DNA of 64,000 nt from Luidia sarsii (GCA_949987565.1 OX465115.1:12099520-12163519), one strand, 5' to 3'; shown: positions 1-13,124, numbered from the stretch's first letter. Numbers and translations: made by a program. The notes: generated by a model from the letters alone, not told the origin.

Positions 1-994
1 GTAATTATCCTTAACGCCCCGTCCATGTAAAAAAAAAAACACAGGAAGAAGTAAATTGCAAAGTCCAGAAACATTTATCGGATTATTTTTCTCCAAGACT
101 AGCGTTAGCCTCGATTGCCGCCCGAAGAGCGAGTTGGTATACGGGTCACGGGCTGACGGCGCGTTGAGGCGGGCGGCAAAAGTCGATAAAAACGCCCGTG
201 TAGATTATCGAGTCTCCCAACTTCTCCCCAAACGTAAAAAAAAAACAACGACGAGAGTTAATCTATCAGGGATTTTTTTCCGTGGAGGGTGGGTGAGGTT
301 CTTTTAAGCCTAAAGATGTACAACTCGAATGGAAAAAAAGGAGAGCGAGGGAGAGGGTTTAGGCAGGGATTAATTAAGATAATTAAAACTGCAATATGAA
401 ATCCATACTCGGGGAGAGGGACTCTCAACCCGCATCTAAGCGAATTAGTTATGATTTCATTTTGTGTTTTTTTTTTAATTCGAAAACCGATGATGTGGGA
501 AGAGGTTTTATAGCGGCTCTGCCGTGGGCTGCGCTCTTGACTGAAACGACCTGCTCAAGTATTTCGAGCATCGGGTTTCTGGGGGGGGGGGAAAGATCGG
601 TGGAACGTAAGGTAAGACTAAAATGCGAATTGAGCTTCAATTAAATCATTTGGAAGCGTGATTGAACAATACACCGCCCATGTATCGCGAGGAATGACGC
701 AAGGAGGATCGTGATATTGCGCGAGATAGAGCGGTGATAGATTGCATCGTACTTTACCACAGTTGCTGCTCTGTAATATCGACACAGATAAACCCAACGG
801 GTAAACCTTCATATAGCGGTCGGTTCGTATATCAGTTGGGTTCAATGATTAAGTCCATTTTCACCGGAGTAGTGTTACGGACTGATTACTGACTTAGATG
901 ACGGAAATGCACGGCCCTCAAGGTAGAATGTCCTACATTTGAGAACAAATCGCTGCTGGTATATTTTTACACCCCAGTCTTTAACTGTAGATTC
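1..994. other. Unique sequence, no gene seen
   Basis: Short frames only, no splice-flanked or domain-like reading. Homopolymer A and G runs are the only notable features. Confidence 0.5.
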
Positions 995-1119
995 GGCCAT
1001 GCTTGAAAGTTTTCGGGCAGACTTCGGCCATGCTTGAAAGTTTTCGGGCAGACTTCGGCCATGCTTGAAAGTTTTCGGGCAGACTTCGGCCATGCTTGAA
1101 AGTTTTTTGGGCAGACTTG
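995..1119. repeat. 31-bp tandem repeat, four copies
   Basis: Unit GGCCATGCTTGAAAGTTTTC then GGGCAGACTTC starts at 995, 1026, 1057 and 1088. The first three are nearly identical; the last has extra T bases. Unrelated to the 31-bp array at 28 kb. Confidence 0.9.
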
Positions 1120-2439
1120 TCTACACATCGGGGCAGCTCATAGCCGCCTTTTTGGGCCATTTACCCAGTAATTTAGGCAATTGATATCTGAATTACAACT
1201 GGTCCAGGTTTGGGCGGTGTTTCCAGAGCCCATTTTCAAAGAGCGGGGAAAGTCTTTCTGGCGTAAACAGGATCGTAATCCTCGCGACGATGTAACGTCA
1301 TTTTGCGTTGCACTTGTGTATTCCACTCTTCTTTACTTTGCGCGAAGCAAAAGTGAAGTTTGCGGTTGGCGAGGTGACCCAGTGAATCCAGACTTGTTTG
1401 TGCTTCAGCAAAGTCTGTCGCTTGAGCAGCTGCATGGAATTGGTCCCCGGTCCGCGGAGGGATCAGCGACGTCGCTCCCGTATATCACCCTCCGTGAAAA
1501 ATGTTGGCATGGCTAGTGCGTATCGTCAGAGCCTGGTAATGGGCGCCATTTTTTTTTTTTGGTGTTGAAATTGGTGTTTGGCCTGGATGACAGTCTCCCG
1601 ACTGGCGGGTGCTTATAGCCGTGATCTGAACCCGGATTGACACAGGAGACAGGTGGTGCAGCGCTGCTCTCCGCTGTCATGCCCTTCCAGTGTACCGTGA
1701 TTTAATCAATTCTCCCGCGTAAGTCCCCCCCCTCCCGTAAGTACCGGCGCGCATCCTGTTCATTTTGACTGATTACATAACAGCACACTGGGACACCGCT
1801 CAGCTTCTTCTACGCACCACCTCTGGGCCCCACTTACGGAGGCCGTATTAGCATCCTCCCAATAGCTGTTCACTAATAAGACAAGAGTCAGCGAAATGCC
1901 CGATGTGCGGATCTCGTGCACTGTCAGCGAATGTTTTTTTTTTGAGCTTTAGAGTGCTTGAAAATGTAAGTGAATTAAAGTTGAGCCCGCAAAAATGGCG
2001 CAGTCGCTGTTGGTCGTACTCCGAATTGCTTCAGCCGTAGCTTAAGCCGTGTGGTTACGAAATACATGTAGGTCCGTACTGATTCTACGTCAAGAGCATT
2101 GCTTAGGGTGCATTTAATTTTTCGATGCAAATAAAATAAAATAAAAACAAATCCGAATTCTAAACCAATTGATGAAACGCAGCAAACGAATGTAGCGATT
2201 AACCGAGCAAAATGCACAAGTCACTGAAGAATCTATTAATATTTTGAATGTGATGCATCATAATTTTATTCCTTTCACGTCCTTCCTCGATTTATTGGCT
2301 CTTTTTCACCTGAAATGTATGCATTCGTTCGCCCATATACTTATTAGTTATGGTTGTTCTTCAAGTGCTCCCAGACATTATTGCAAAAGACTGTACACCA
2401 ATATAAAAAAGTCGAATGGAATAGACACAAAGCGAGATA
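1120..2439. other. Unique sequence, no gene seen
   Basis: One 111-codon plus frame (1181-1516) has no recognisable domain, signal or splice context. AT content rises from 1930. Confidence 0.45.
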
Positions 2440-3115
2440 CGGAGTGAAAGAAAGGGGAGGAGAGACACGGAGACAGAAATACAAATATTGAGATATAGAC
2501 AGAATGATTTGGATAAAGGATAATGATTTGGATACATGAGGAAAGGGAGGGAGGGAAATTCAGGGACTATGCGATAGAGGAAGACAGAGAGATGGAGATG
2601 GGAAGAAAGTGAAGGAGATAGAGACTGAGACTGACAGATAGAGACAGATACAAATATGGAGAGAGATAGAGGGAAGGAGACCCACAGAGAGACTGAGATA
2701 TAGCGACAGAGACTGCGAGAAAGAAAGGAAGACTGAGACTTAGAGATAGAGACAGATAGAGAGAAAGAAAGGGAGACTGAGACTGAGAGATAGAGACAGA
2801 TAGAGAGAAAGATAGAGACAGAGACTGAGATAGAGACAGACAGATAGATAGAGACTGAGACTAAGAGATAGAGACAGATACAGAGAAAGATAGAGACAGA
2901 GACTGAGAGAGAGACAGATAGAGAGAAAGATAGTGACAGAGACTGAGAGATAGAGACAGATAGGGAGACAGAGACTGAGAGATAGAGACAGATAGAGAGA
3001 AAGATAGAGACAGAGACTGAGAGAGACAGATCGAGAAAGGGAGAGACAGAGACTGAGACACAGAGACAGATAGAGAGAGGGAGAGAAAGACAAACAGGAA
3101 TGGAGTGATAAGAGG
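2440..3115. repeat. Polypurine tract with GAGACAGATAGAGAGAAAGA units
   Basis: About 670 bp, nearly all A/G on the plus strand, with irregular units built of GAGACAGA, GATAGA and GACTGA. Minus-strand frames give Ser/Leu-rich translations (SLSVSVSLS) with no real protein character. Confidence 0.9.
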
Positions 3116-3839
3116 AGAGACACACGACGCGGACGGAATGAAGGAAATAAAAACAAGAGGAATTCTCTCTTTTTGTTGCCTCTTTTTCTATCATGACTGC
3201 GACCTTCTGGAGCGCACTTTCTCTCTGCCCAAGAGTACAAAGAGGCATTCATTGATTCGTCAATTAACATCCAGTCCAGAGAGGTGAGGCTCTCCCTGCC
3301 TCCCTCTCCCTCTCGCGCTCTCTCCCCGTCTCTAGCTCTCTGTCGAAACCCCCCCCCCCCTACCGTTCCCCTGGGACATCCCGCCGTTACATTTTCCCTC
3401 CACCGCGTTAGCGACAGGCCAACTCATGTTTGTAATTATTCCTGACGGCGCGCATGATTTTTTTTTTCGAATTTTTTTTTGTGGGCGCCAATTTCCAGCG
3501 GAACTCGAGCGCGAGATATACGAGTCCAAGCCACTCATGAACCGGCCCAGCCGATCACCGATTCTTCCCTTTTCTCCCCCCTTGATTTTGTTTTTTTCTG
3601 AACTATATTTTTGGAGAACAAATCTGCAATGTCGCCTTGAGGTCTTGCAAGCAGCCATTCATCCGCCGGTCGTAAATGAAGCTTGAAATTACACCCTCCG
3701 ATTGGGGCGCGGGTAATGGGGACACATTTTAGGCGCTATGTTCCCCGAGCCCGGCGGGAAAAGAAAATAAAAAAAAGGAAAAATAGCTAAGATGCAAGTT
3801 GTCAATTTCCCAAGAGTGTCCTTTTTTTCTTTGAGAGAC

Positions 3840-4400
3840 ACAAGAAAGAAGTAAAAAGAAAGAAAGAAAGGGAGACTCTAAGGGTGGACGGAGAGAAAAA
3901 GAGATATTGCAGATTTATAGAGAAAGAGAGAGACATAGAGCAAGACAGATACAAGGGAGAGAGAGGTAGAGAGGAAATGATGGAGGGAGGGGAGACTGAG
4001 TAAGAGAGACACAGACAGAGGAGGGAGGGGAGACTAGGTATAAGAGAGACACAGACAGAGGAGGGAGGGGAGACTGGGTATAAGAGAGACACAGACAGAG
4101 GAGGGAGGGGAGACTGGGTATAAGAGAGACACAGACAGAGGAGGGAGGGGAGACTGTGTGAGAGGGACGCAGACAGAGGAGGGAGGGAGATCATGGGTAA
4201 GGAGGGAGGGGAGACTGGGTGTAAGAGAGACGCAGACAGAGGAGGGAGGTGAGACTGGGTATAAGAGAGACGCAGACAGAGGAGGGAGGGGAGACTTGGT
4301 ATAAGAGAGACGCAGACAGAGGAGGAAGGGGAGACTGGGTATAAGAGAGACGCAGACAGAGGAGGGAGCTTGAACCCTCTGAGCCCCTCCCCCCCTCTCT
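3840..4400. repeat. Purine-rich tract with 40-bp tandem array
   Basis: From about 3985 to 4365 a 40-bp unit (GAGGGAGGGGAGACTGGGTA then TAAGAGAGACRCAGACAGAG) repeats about nine times. Some copies are shortened. The 207-codon minus-strand frame is a translation of this array. Confidence 0.88.
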
Positions 4401-5754
4401 CTCTCTCCCTCCCTTTACTCCCCACTCCGAGGCGGGTACGGCATCAACTTAGCAACGGGAATAACAGAATCGATCAATGATCACTGGAAGTCCGTGTATT
4501 CGATTTGGGGGGTGGGGGTAGGGGGTAGAGGACTAATCTGATGTTAGCACGTGAGCAAGAGCTTTCCGCGACTGTTGTTGCGTGAGCCGAAACGGAAAGA
4601 GCAAACTCGATTGCCGTCAACGTGTCGTCGATAAAACTTTAGGGTGGTGTCAGTCAGCGTCACCCGCTCCACCGGTCGCGCGCCGACTGCTTCGCGCGCG
4701 CGGTCCGTCCCGAAGGGAGGGCAAGGAGGTCGGGAGACGGCGGCGCACGCGTGGCATCGGATGTGAGGGGGGGTAAACCGGTAATCGATATAGCGACTCG
4801 AGGCCGAGGCTAAACGCGCTCCGCGGTGTGAGCGCCGAGACCCCTCGGCCGCGGGGGGTCTTAGTCTCGTCTTCAAGGCCGCCAGTGCTGCAGAGAAGAA
4901 GCTTTCAAGTCCCCGGTGATCAAATTAGGAGTACCAGTCAGGGACGATCGGGAGGGTGACGGTTGGGGGTGGGGGTGGGTGGAGGGGACACACCGTGTCG
5001 GCACTGAACCCGAAAGGTGTCATATCTCCAGAGTGTTTTTTTTCTTCTGCCTGTCTTAATTGCATTACGCCTTCCCCAAAGATTGTGTTTCGATTCCCAT
5101 TCGTCTCCCTCAACCTCCGGAGCCGACCCCCTTACGGATTTGTTGGTAAATTACAATCTTATAACTGGCGGGAAATCACCCCTAGTTATTGTTCTTGTAC
5201 ACTCCCCCCCTTCCCGGAAGAAGTAGGCCAGGTATACCCTCTGCTATTTGATGATTTATCGTGGGCATCTTGTTGGGGGAAGAGTCCGTTTGGGTCACCT
5301 GACGACGAGGGACAAGTCGGGTGATTAAAGTGACGTGACATTCACAGCGCCACATCCCCCCCCCCGAGGTTGTCTCGGGAACATCGTCGTTATCGTCTGT
5401 TCTGCAAAAAAGTGACACAGTGCGATAGCAAATCCGCGATGATAACTTGCTGTCCTTATACAATCCTCGGCAAAATATAAACTGCCTTTCTCCCCTAGGG
5501 AGGTTAGTAGAGACTGACTATTCGGTTTATAAGAAAGACAGAAAAAAGAGTTACTGGCGAGATTACTTTCTTCCAGATTCGCACTGGGGGGCGGTCAGTC
5601 AGACATATTGATTTCCTATCTCAGATATCTCGGCGTACAATGCAATCCACGATGCCCTTTTCCGGACAAGCTTTGAAAGTTGCGCGCCCTTTTCATTCAT
5701 CTCAGCGACGGCGTGTTGTATTTCCCGCCAAAAACGAGGCGACGTGAGAGAACA
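4401..5754. other. CpG-rich patch then unique sequence
   Basis: 4560-4870 is GC- and CpG-rich (CGCGCGCG at 4694-4701, many CG steps), which could mark a promoter or just unmethylated DNA. No TATA, leader or coding exon could be tied to it. 4870-5754 shows nothing further. Confidence 0.4.
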
Positions 5755-6235
5755 AAAGAGACACAGAAAGTGAGAGAAACAGAGACAAAGAGACACAGAA
5801 AGTGAGGGAAACAGAAACGAAGAGAGGAGAGAGGAGAGAGGAGAGAGGAGAGAGGAGAGAGGAGAGGGAGAGGGGAGAGGGGAGAGAGGAGAGGGAAGAG
5901 AGGAGAGAAGAGAGAGGAGAGAGGAGGGATGAGAGAGGAGAGAGGAGAGGGGAGAGGGGAGAGAGGAGAGAGGAGAGAGGTGAGAGGATAGAGGAGAGAG
6001 GAGAGAGGAGGGAGGAGAGAGGAGAGAGGATTGAGGAGAGAGGAGAGAGGAGAGAGGAGAGAGGAGGGAGGAGGGAGGAGAGAGGAGGGAGGAGAGAGGA
6101 GAGAGGAGAGAGGAGGGAGGATGGAGCAGAGAGGAGAGATAGAGAGAGGGGAGGAGGTAGCAGAAAAAAGAGACAGAGATGATAGAGAACGAGAGAGATG
6201 GAGAGAGAAAGAGAGGGCTGGAGAGAAAGTTACGC
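5755..6235. repeat. (GAGAGGA)n polypurine tract
   Basis: Almost uninterrupted AGAGGAG units for 450 bp. RGERREE-type frames are artefacts. Confidence 0.92.
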
Positions 6236-7811
6236 CCGGAGGCGCTAAACCGACACGCGATGGATTAGATAGAGGAGAGACAATTTACCGTCTTGACACG
6301 GTTGACCCTTCAGCGTTGGTGTTAGCTAAGGAAGCGTAATGAATCCAGCCCACACCCCGAGGGCGCTATATATAGCCGGTAATGGAGGCGCTGCCAGGAG
6401 GAGTAGGTTTAGTAAATGGAATGGCTAATGTGTCGCAGTGAGAAAAAGCGGGTCAGATCCGACCACAGCCAATCAGATCGATCGCTGGCTTTGTGACGTA
6501 AGAAGATGACGACGCCAGTAGCGAGACGCGCTCTTGCATCCGAACTTCCTCATTTCCTTCTTTTTTTTGGGGGGGGGGGTGGGGGCGGACGGTCCGATCG
6601 TGGAAATTGGCGGGAATGGGTAGCATGAGGGTCAGAGTTAATCAGGAAGTATGGGAATACATTTTCGTAATAATGGAATTATACGCAAGTTTCCATGAAA
6701 TCTGACTCGTGTTTGCGATGTAAGATTACCCGGAATTCGGATATATTAGCGCAAGCGCGGTTCAGTGCTCTAAATTTTGTTCTAGTTTTCTTGTAGATGA
6801 AGCTTCTGCTGTATTCGTGGCGTTGGGTACGTGAGGTTTGGTGAAACTGGCTGTATAAAGTTGGAAACTCCGGAAAGTAGCACTTCATGTAGTTAATACA
6901 AAACTGATACCAGTGTGGCATATGTGTCACGAAAAAAAAACTCCCGCAAACTACCAGGCTAACGTCTAACCCACATGTGGGTCTATCTGAGCCATCGTCA
7001 GACACGATACTGATGAGTGCACGCAAGCGATAGCCCGACTCTCACCGATGTCTGTCTGACCCGAGTCAGACAAATCCGATCCTTGTACTAGGACAAACTT
7101 GTTCTTCTCATCCTGATATTTACGCTATGCATTATATCATTGTTGTTTCGTCGATGTTCGGGCTAAGTGTAATACTTCGCACCGTGCTTTCGCGAGGAGC
7201 CATGAAAGCACGTCATCCTGACTCGGATGTAAGTCAGTGTGACCCGCGCCAGAAAAGCCCGACCCTCACACCGAGTCGAACACTTTTGCTTCCTATCTTG
7301 ACATCTAGGCAATGCGTTCTGTATATGCATTTCTTTCACCGGCGCCCGGCGCGGGCTGAGGGCAACAGCTCGCCCCATATCTTTGCGAAGGTGTGAAGGT
7401 ATTGACCCAATTAGGTTTTCCATGCCCGAGGTGGGGGTGGGGCGAGGCAAAGTCCGACTTAGAGCTAAGCCCCAAGGTGGAATGGGGGCTGTCAGCGTGG
7501 ATGGATGTCCCGCCCCAGCGGGTCACGATTGCCTGTCGGCCGACCACCGCCCACCTCGTCCGTTTTCAGAAGCGGGGCATCACGAGCCGGCCCAGCGACT
7601 GCGGGAGGTTTTCGCCGACGCCTCGTGAATAATCTCCCTAGCGCGAAGAAGCACGGCTCGGACTAAGCAAGGGCGGGCAGCTCCAGGTTGCATCCGAGCT
7701 GTCGGCCCTTAGTCGGAGCCGCACTCCGAACGAGGGCGCCCGCCCTGACGTCATAGCGGACGAACACCATAATGTCAATGCGCGTGCCTTCGCAATGCAA
7801 CACGGGAACAG
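6236..7811. other. Unique sequence, no gene seen
   Basis: A CTATATATAG palindrome lies at 6367-6376, and a TGTCTGAC/GTCAGACA hairpin at 7053-7072. Frames across 7300-7630 are CpG-rich but have no domain. Confidence 0.4.
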
Positions 7812-8035
7812 AAAATGAAGGCGTAGGCTCGGGCTTGGGCTTCGGTCATTATATGTCTTACTCGTTATGATATCACAGAAATATCGAAACAAGCGTTTGG
7901 TCCCAGTTTCGTGGTGAATACTCTGTACCTATCAAGTCAACAAACTTTCGAATTCGTAAACAAACCACAACCTTGATTTTTCAGGGTTTTGTCAGACGGC
8001 GACGAAGCCTAAGGTCGAGCCTAAGCCTTCATCTC
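7812..8035. mobile_element. Hairpin MITE of the GGCTTAGGCTC family
   Basis: Left arm 7812-7848 (AATGAAGGCGTAGGCTCGGG) and right arm 7999-8035 (CGAGCCTAAGCCTTCATCTC) pair over about 35 bp. The same GGCTYAGGCT/GCTTCGTC words form arms at 11.15-11.6 kb. Confidence 0.55.
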
Positions 8036-8578
8036 GTAAAGGGCCATAGTACTATGTAGTCGCTCTTCGTACACGAAACACGCGAGGCCTTATTATTTGA
8101 AAAGTCATTGTTCATTGGTGAACAGTATGGAAAGTAATCGCTTCAACGGAGGACAAACACAACTGCACCAGTAACTTGGCAAAGATTATTGATTCAATCA
8201 TTTTCAAATTGCTAGGGGTTTGACCGGCACCATACATTTGTACAGAAGCAAAAAGGTCGAAGTTCCTCTTGGAGAATGTTAACTCCAATGGTGGCTTAGT
8301 TTGAGGAGGCAGACAAGATATCTTGGCTATGCCAGGCCACTATATCTCTCTGCGAATGAGCGGTTTTCTCATATCGAGACTACCAGCCGGGGAAGGTCGG
8401 GCAATAAAGTATAGCAAGAAGCGACAGGCTGAGATGAGGAGGCGACCACGAACGAGCATTTTCTATAGAGTTTTATCTTGTTTCCATCGGCCTGGGCTTG
8501 GGCTCCGTTATCGGGCCTGAGAATCTCTCGGGTCCGAACGCCGGCGTGACATCATTAGTGACAGCGGTGCCCGCGGGG

Positions 8579-8596
8579 GGTGGGGGCGCCCCCACC
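8579..8596. repeat. Perfect 18-bp GC palindrome
   Basis: GGTGGGGGCGCCCCCACC is its own inverse. GGCCAAT follows directly. It sits in a short GC-rich patch. Confidence 0.7.
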
Positions 8597-9599
8597 GGCC
8601 AATTCGTCATTTTGACGGGCGGAGGGAACGGGGAGGAGAGGCGGGGGCAAGGCTATCTGGCCCAGCCATCGAAGAGGCTCTGTGAGTAGCGCCGGGCGCC
8701 ATGCTGTCCTATCGGAACACAAACAGACAGCTAAACGCCGCCCTCAGCGCAAACAAACAAACAGACCAATTGTAGATACAGCAAACTCAATTCATCCAGA
8801 TAGCACACAGCGCTGTAATGTTTGGTTCAAATCATTCTATAAGAGGGGGGGGGGGTTGTTACGTTGGTTTTTTTTTTCTCTGCCATTTTTGACACAGTGT
8901 TTCGGTTGCCATTTTTAGAGACGTGGACAGGATGACGGGGAGAAATTCAGGCGGGCGGAGAGGGTGTTTCCCTGGAGGGTTTATCGTGGCATCGCTCGAA
9001 GTCTGAGGCCAAAGAAGGAGAGAGGAAATTGGCACTTGAGACTGATCCATGGGCTCCTGAAGTGCCGGGTAATTCGAAACGGCTACATGATTGTCAATAT
9101 CATTTTCCCCTCCTATAGTCGCCCACGCCTCCAATTTGAGAAGAAAAAAATGCTCCCCTGAATAAAATAATCAATGCCAACGAACTGGGATAGGATTGTG
9201 GACGTGATCCCGGGAGCTTTTGCAGGTTGGTTTCTTGAGCCCTCGATTTTTCGACGCGCAGAGGGGGGAATAGCGGCGGTTTATAGGCACAGCCCCCCCT
9301 CCCTCCTTCCCGTGACCGGGGCGAAACGAAAAAGACTTCCGTGGAGCTGATTGGTCGAAGGTTCGAACGGTGCGAGTTGATCCCGCGTCTCCACTCCCTC
9401 CGGAGGGAAAAATACCAAGAGACTGAGTGGGCATTGACCTCACCAATGCCGCTTCGTCGCTGCTTCAACTAAGGTCAAACGGATGGCTGCTCATCTCGTA
9501 TATATAGGCTAAAGGCTACATCTGATATTTTTGTTTTCTCCAATTTTTTTAATAAGTTCCCATTCAGTTTTTCCTTGTTTTGTTGTTGTAACATTTGTT

Positions 9600-9690
9600 T
9601 ATAATCTGACAAAAAGGCAAAGAAAACTGGATTGAACCCGAGACCTATAGCGTAACATACCGGGTACTTTTTACCACGGTACGCAAAGCT
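9600..9690 (-). mobile_element. tRNA-derived SINE candidate
   Basis: On the minus strand a TAGCTTTGCG segment is followed by GTCTCGGGTTCAATCCAG, a B-box match. The downstream minus-strand sequence holds ACAACAACAAAAC. It lacks pairing for a functional tRNA. Confidence 0.45.
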
Positions 9691-10144
9691 AGTGTCAATT
9701 GTTCATTGCCGCTTTTCAAATTATGAACACAGTCTGAACTCCTGTACTTTAAATACTACTCTATCGCCCGTCCGTATACCCACTCCGTCGCCTTGTCCAA
9801 CCTACACATCTCCATTGACTATAATCAGTGGCGATCCTTACATACCTGTAGTCCGCTGATTGAAAAAAAACCCAAAACTACTGGCGCGTTCTTCGTTGGT
9901 TTGACAGTGATTTACGATTCTATCCTTGCCCGGAAAAACGATCCCGAGTAAAAAAACAAACCCATGATTATACCTAAGGCCTACACTGAAAGACTCGACC
10001 AGAAACAAGTCATTATCACCAGACGTTACGGGCACCACTGCCGTTCTCCGAATCGAGTGTGGATTTCGTACTCGGATCGTGTCGGCCCCATCGCAAACTC
10101 TCCACATTTCTGCTAAAAAAAAAAAAAAACCGACCAAAAAATGT

Positions 10145-10385
10145 TTTGCAAACCGTTTTCCGCGGCACTTTCTCCATTTTGGCCAGATAATTATGTTCAC
10201 GGTTTCGAAAAAAAAAAATCAGTTTCTTTCTGGTCTGTAGATCTGTATCGTCTCCATCGAATCCTGTAAACCGTTTTGCACGACACTTTCTCCATTTTGG
10301 CCAGATATGTTCACGGTTTCGAAAAAAAAAATCTGTTTCTTTCTGGTCTGTAGATCCGTATCGTCTCCACGGAATCCTGCACCTT
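10145..10385. repeat. 118-bp tandem duplication
   Basis: CACTTTCTCCATTTTGGCCA, TTCACGGTTTCGAAAAAAAA and TTTCTTTCTGGTCTGTAGAT occur twice, offset by 118 bp (CCGTTTT at 10153 and 10271). The copies differ by a few bases. Confidence 0.85.
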
Positions 10386-11154
10386 CGCGTGGCACACTAA
10401 GCAAACGACACAGACTCTGCCTTTGTGGCCGTTATAATGAAGTCTTATAACGAAAGTGTGATTGCCAAAAAAAGGGGGAAAATCGAATCAACGCAGGCTT
10501 CCCGCCAATACACTTAGTGGGTTCGTTAACCAAATAACGCTCTAGCCTCAACGATTTGACCTTCGGTTATTCTAGGGCGGCTTCACCCACGATCAACGGT
10601 TTTTCGTTCCGGATTTGGCCGCCAAAGCTTATCTTTGCCGCGGTCGGTGCGTCCAAAACACTTCTCGTCTGAGCTGAGCGCGCGCGGAACCGCGTGTCCA
10701 CATCGCGCCCCGAGAGAGAGAGAGAGAGAGAGAGAGATCTCTAGCTGGCGCAAGCACGCGCCCGCAATAACATTATTTGGACCGGTCGCGCCGAGGCCGT
10801 GCACTGTTATCGCAAAAGGGACGAGTCCGCCATTAATTAAGGCAGTCGCTCGTGAATACCAACGAGCACAGGATTCCCATTTTGTCCAATGACGCGTGAA
10901 GGGAGAAGGAGTAGGGAGTGAGGGGGGGGGGGGAGAGTGGGAGCTGCAATATCTAAGGTAACCATGACGTCATAACAAGGAGCGCGTGGGGTAATAGGCC
11001 TACTGTGTAATGGCTTGACCGTGGACGCTTGAGCGCATGTCAGGCGGGGCGGGGGTCGATTGTTGTTTCCCAAGCGAATGTCCCTCCCCAATCTACGACT
11101 CGCAACCATTAAACACGTCATTGCCACAGCCGCGCCGTTCTCCGCGAGTGTTTT

Positions 11155-11340
11155 CGTAAACACGGCTTCGTCAGGCTTCGCACTCGTCCTCGTGTCGGCT
11201 GTAAACACAGCATGTGGGTTTTCGTCCATTTCGTGTCGGAGCTCTATTTTCTTAGAGCTGTAAAAAAACCGGGAACGTTGGCTTGGACGAGTGAACCCGA
11301 TGCCTGAGCCACAGCCAGAGCCTGAGCCGCGGTTTCTGAT
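11155..11340. mobile_element. Hairpin MITE of the GGCTTAGGCTC family
   Basis: Imperfect arms: AAACACGGCTTCGTCAGGC (from 11157) and GAGCCTGAGCCGCGGTTT (to about 11336). More diverged than its neighbour. Confidence 0.4.
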
Positions 11341-11363
11341 CGGCCCCATACGGATCTACGGCT

Positions 11364-11610
11364 CCCTTTTTCCAAAACACGGCTTAGGCTCAGGCTCCGG
11401 CTTTGTCTCCATTTCCTTCATCCATTTTTTAAGAGCAAGGCTTGAAAATGGAAGACATTTGGCTTTGTTTTGAATGTTATACTGCGTTTTGAAAAAAAAA
11501 TAATGCAGAGTTTCGACTTCAACAAAGAACTCCGACCTGTGTTTTCAGCTTTGGGATGACAGAGACGAAGCCTGAGCCGAAGCCTAAGCCGGGTTTTGGA
11601 AAAGGGCCCA
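11364..11610. mobile_element. Hairpin MITE of the GGCTTAGGCTC family
   Basis: Arms 11364-11412 and 11555-11605 share TTTTCCAAAAC, CGGCTTAGGCT, and GGCT(T/C)CGTCTC-type words over about 48 bp. The interior has an A9 run. Confidence 0.6.
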
Positions 11611-12639
11611 GAACGCACAGTGAGCGCCTTCTCGCTTTTTTTTTTATCGTGTTGCATCATGGGATTAACCGAAATGAACGCTTTTGCGCATGCGTCAGTT
11701 TCCATCCTTTGATGCACCGCGAAGGCACAATTTCGATTCCCCCGATTTTTTTTCTTCTCAAAACTAAACTCCTTTCGCTTTTGCTTTGTATCCTCTAGGA
11801 AAGTCTAGCCTTGGCTAAGACTTATCCCTCTTGGCTAAGACTTTCGTCTTCCCTTTTTATGATTATTTAGAAAAAAAAATCATGTCATTGTTCACTATCA
11901 GAGAAAGAGAAACCCATTTGATTCCTTATAATCGGATTTAACAGATTAAAATGTACAGGTTTTTATTCAGAAGATCTTGGACGTCCTTGGTTCGGGAGCC
12001 GAGCATATTTTTCGCGGCAGATCTCGTATTCAATGTGCCAACACTCTGTTATGGGTTAACTTTGCATTGGATTCGTTGGCTCAAGTGGCCGTGCGATCTC
12101 GGCCGCCCACTGGAAACTGAGAAACCCTCGCGGTGCATTCTGGGTCGGTTAGAAGTCAACATGGCGCCCCTGATTTCCCTGTTTTTTTTTTTTTAAGTTT
12201 TTTTTTTTATTTATCTTTCTAATTTTTAACGAGTAAGGGGGAGGGGGCACGGGCAATTCGATTCCAGACGGCGGAAATTTCATCGACCATTGAGTGTTTC
12301 ATTCAGTGGGGCGGGAGCTGGGAAAAGGTCAGGTTAATTTAGCCATGCCTGGCCTACCCCCTCACCCACTCCCACTCCCAGACGTACCGGGGGGGGGGGG
12401 GGCTAGCCAAACGGGGGCATTTCCGTCGCCGCTTCGCGTCTTCCTATATACACGAGGCAGGGCGGTCGAACGGTCGTGGCTTACGGCAAATCTGCCAGGG
12501 CGCGATACTATAGGAGCCCGCGAGGGGACCGGCAAGTGAAGATACTTCCCACTTCCCCGCAAGTTCTGAGATCGGCCGGATTAGCGACGGTTATGGCTTA
12601 GAGCAAGCCCTGACGTGCACCAATTTAAAAAAAAGAAAA
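11611..12639. other. Unique sequence, no gene seen
   Basis: A short duplication CTTGGCTAAGACTT occurs at about 11809 and 11830. CAACATGGCGCCCC at about 12160 resembles a YY1-type start motif, but no exon follows. Confidence 0.35.
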
Positions 12640-12870
12640 GAAGGAGTAGTGAAAGAGATCACGAGAGACCCATGCTGAGAGCGAGGGAGAGAGAGAGAGA
12701 GAGAGGGAGACAGAGATACATCGAGGTAGAGAAACACAGAGAGATATCGATACAGAGAAACAGAGAGACAGAGGAGCAGAGATAGAGAGACGGAGGGACA
12801 TAGGAACGGATAGACAGAGAGGCAGACAGAGACAGAGGGAGACGGAGAAAGATACAGATAAAAAATAAAC
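12640..12870. repeat. GA-rich tract
   Basis: GAGAGAGA and GACAGAGA units on the plus strand. A G14 run lies just upstream at about 12389-12402. Confidence 0.88.
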
Positions 12871-13124
12871 GAGAAAACCGAAGGAAAAAAAACCCAACAA
12901 CCCCCTAAATCAACCGAAGGGAGTCTGTATTCGGTTACGTGCCGGTGAACTCGGCGGTTATTCGATACTCCTCTCCCCCATCGGCCAACGACGGCAACTT
13001 GAATAACATTGAAACCGAATCACCCCGGGGAATACAGCGACGGTTCCCGTTACGGCCGGGTTCGCGGCGCGCGTGTTGCCGCATCGTAAACGACTTCAGA
13101 CTCACGAGCTTATCCATTTTCAGA

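Larger units (their letters stand above)
8036..10144. other. Mostly unique sequence
   Basis: Holds a weak third trace of the GGCTTGGGCTCCG repeat at about 8485 and the SINE at 9.6 kb. No gene seen. Confidence 0.4.

Noticed and set aside
6360..6380. CTATATATAG as a TATA promoter
   Set aside because: Palindromic AT run with no initiator, leader or exon in either direction.
10837..11349. 170-codon minus-strand frame as a gene
   Set aside because: It spans a hairpin MITE and CpG-rich sequence, has no domain or signal and no splice support.
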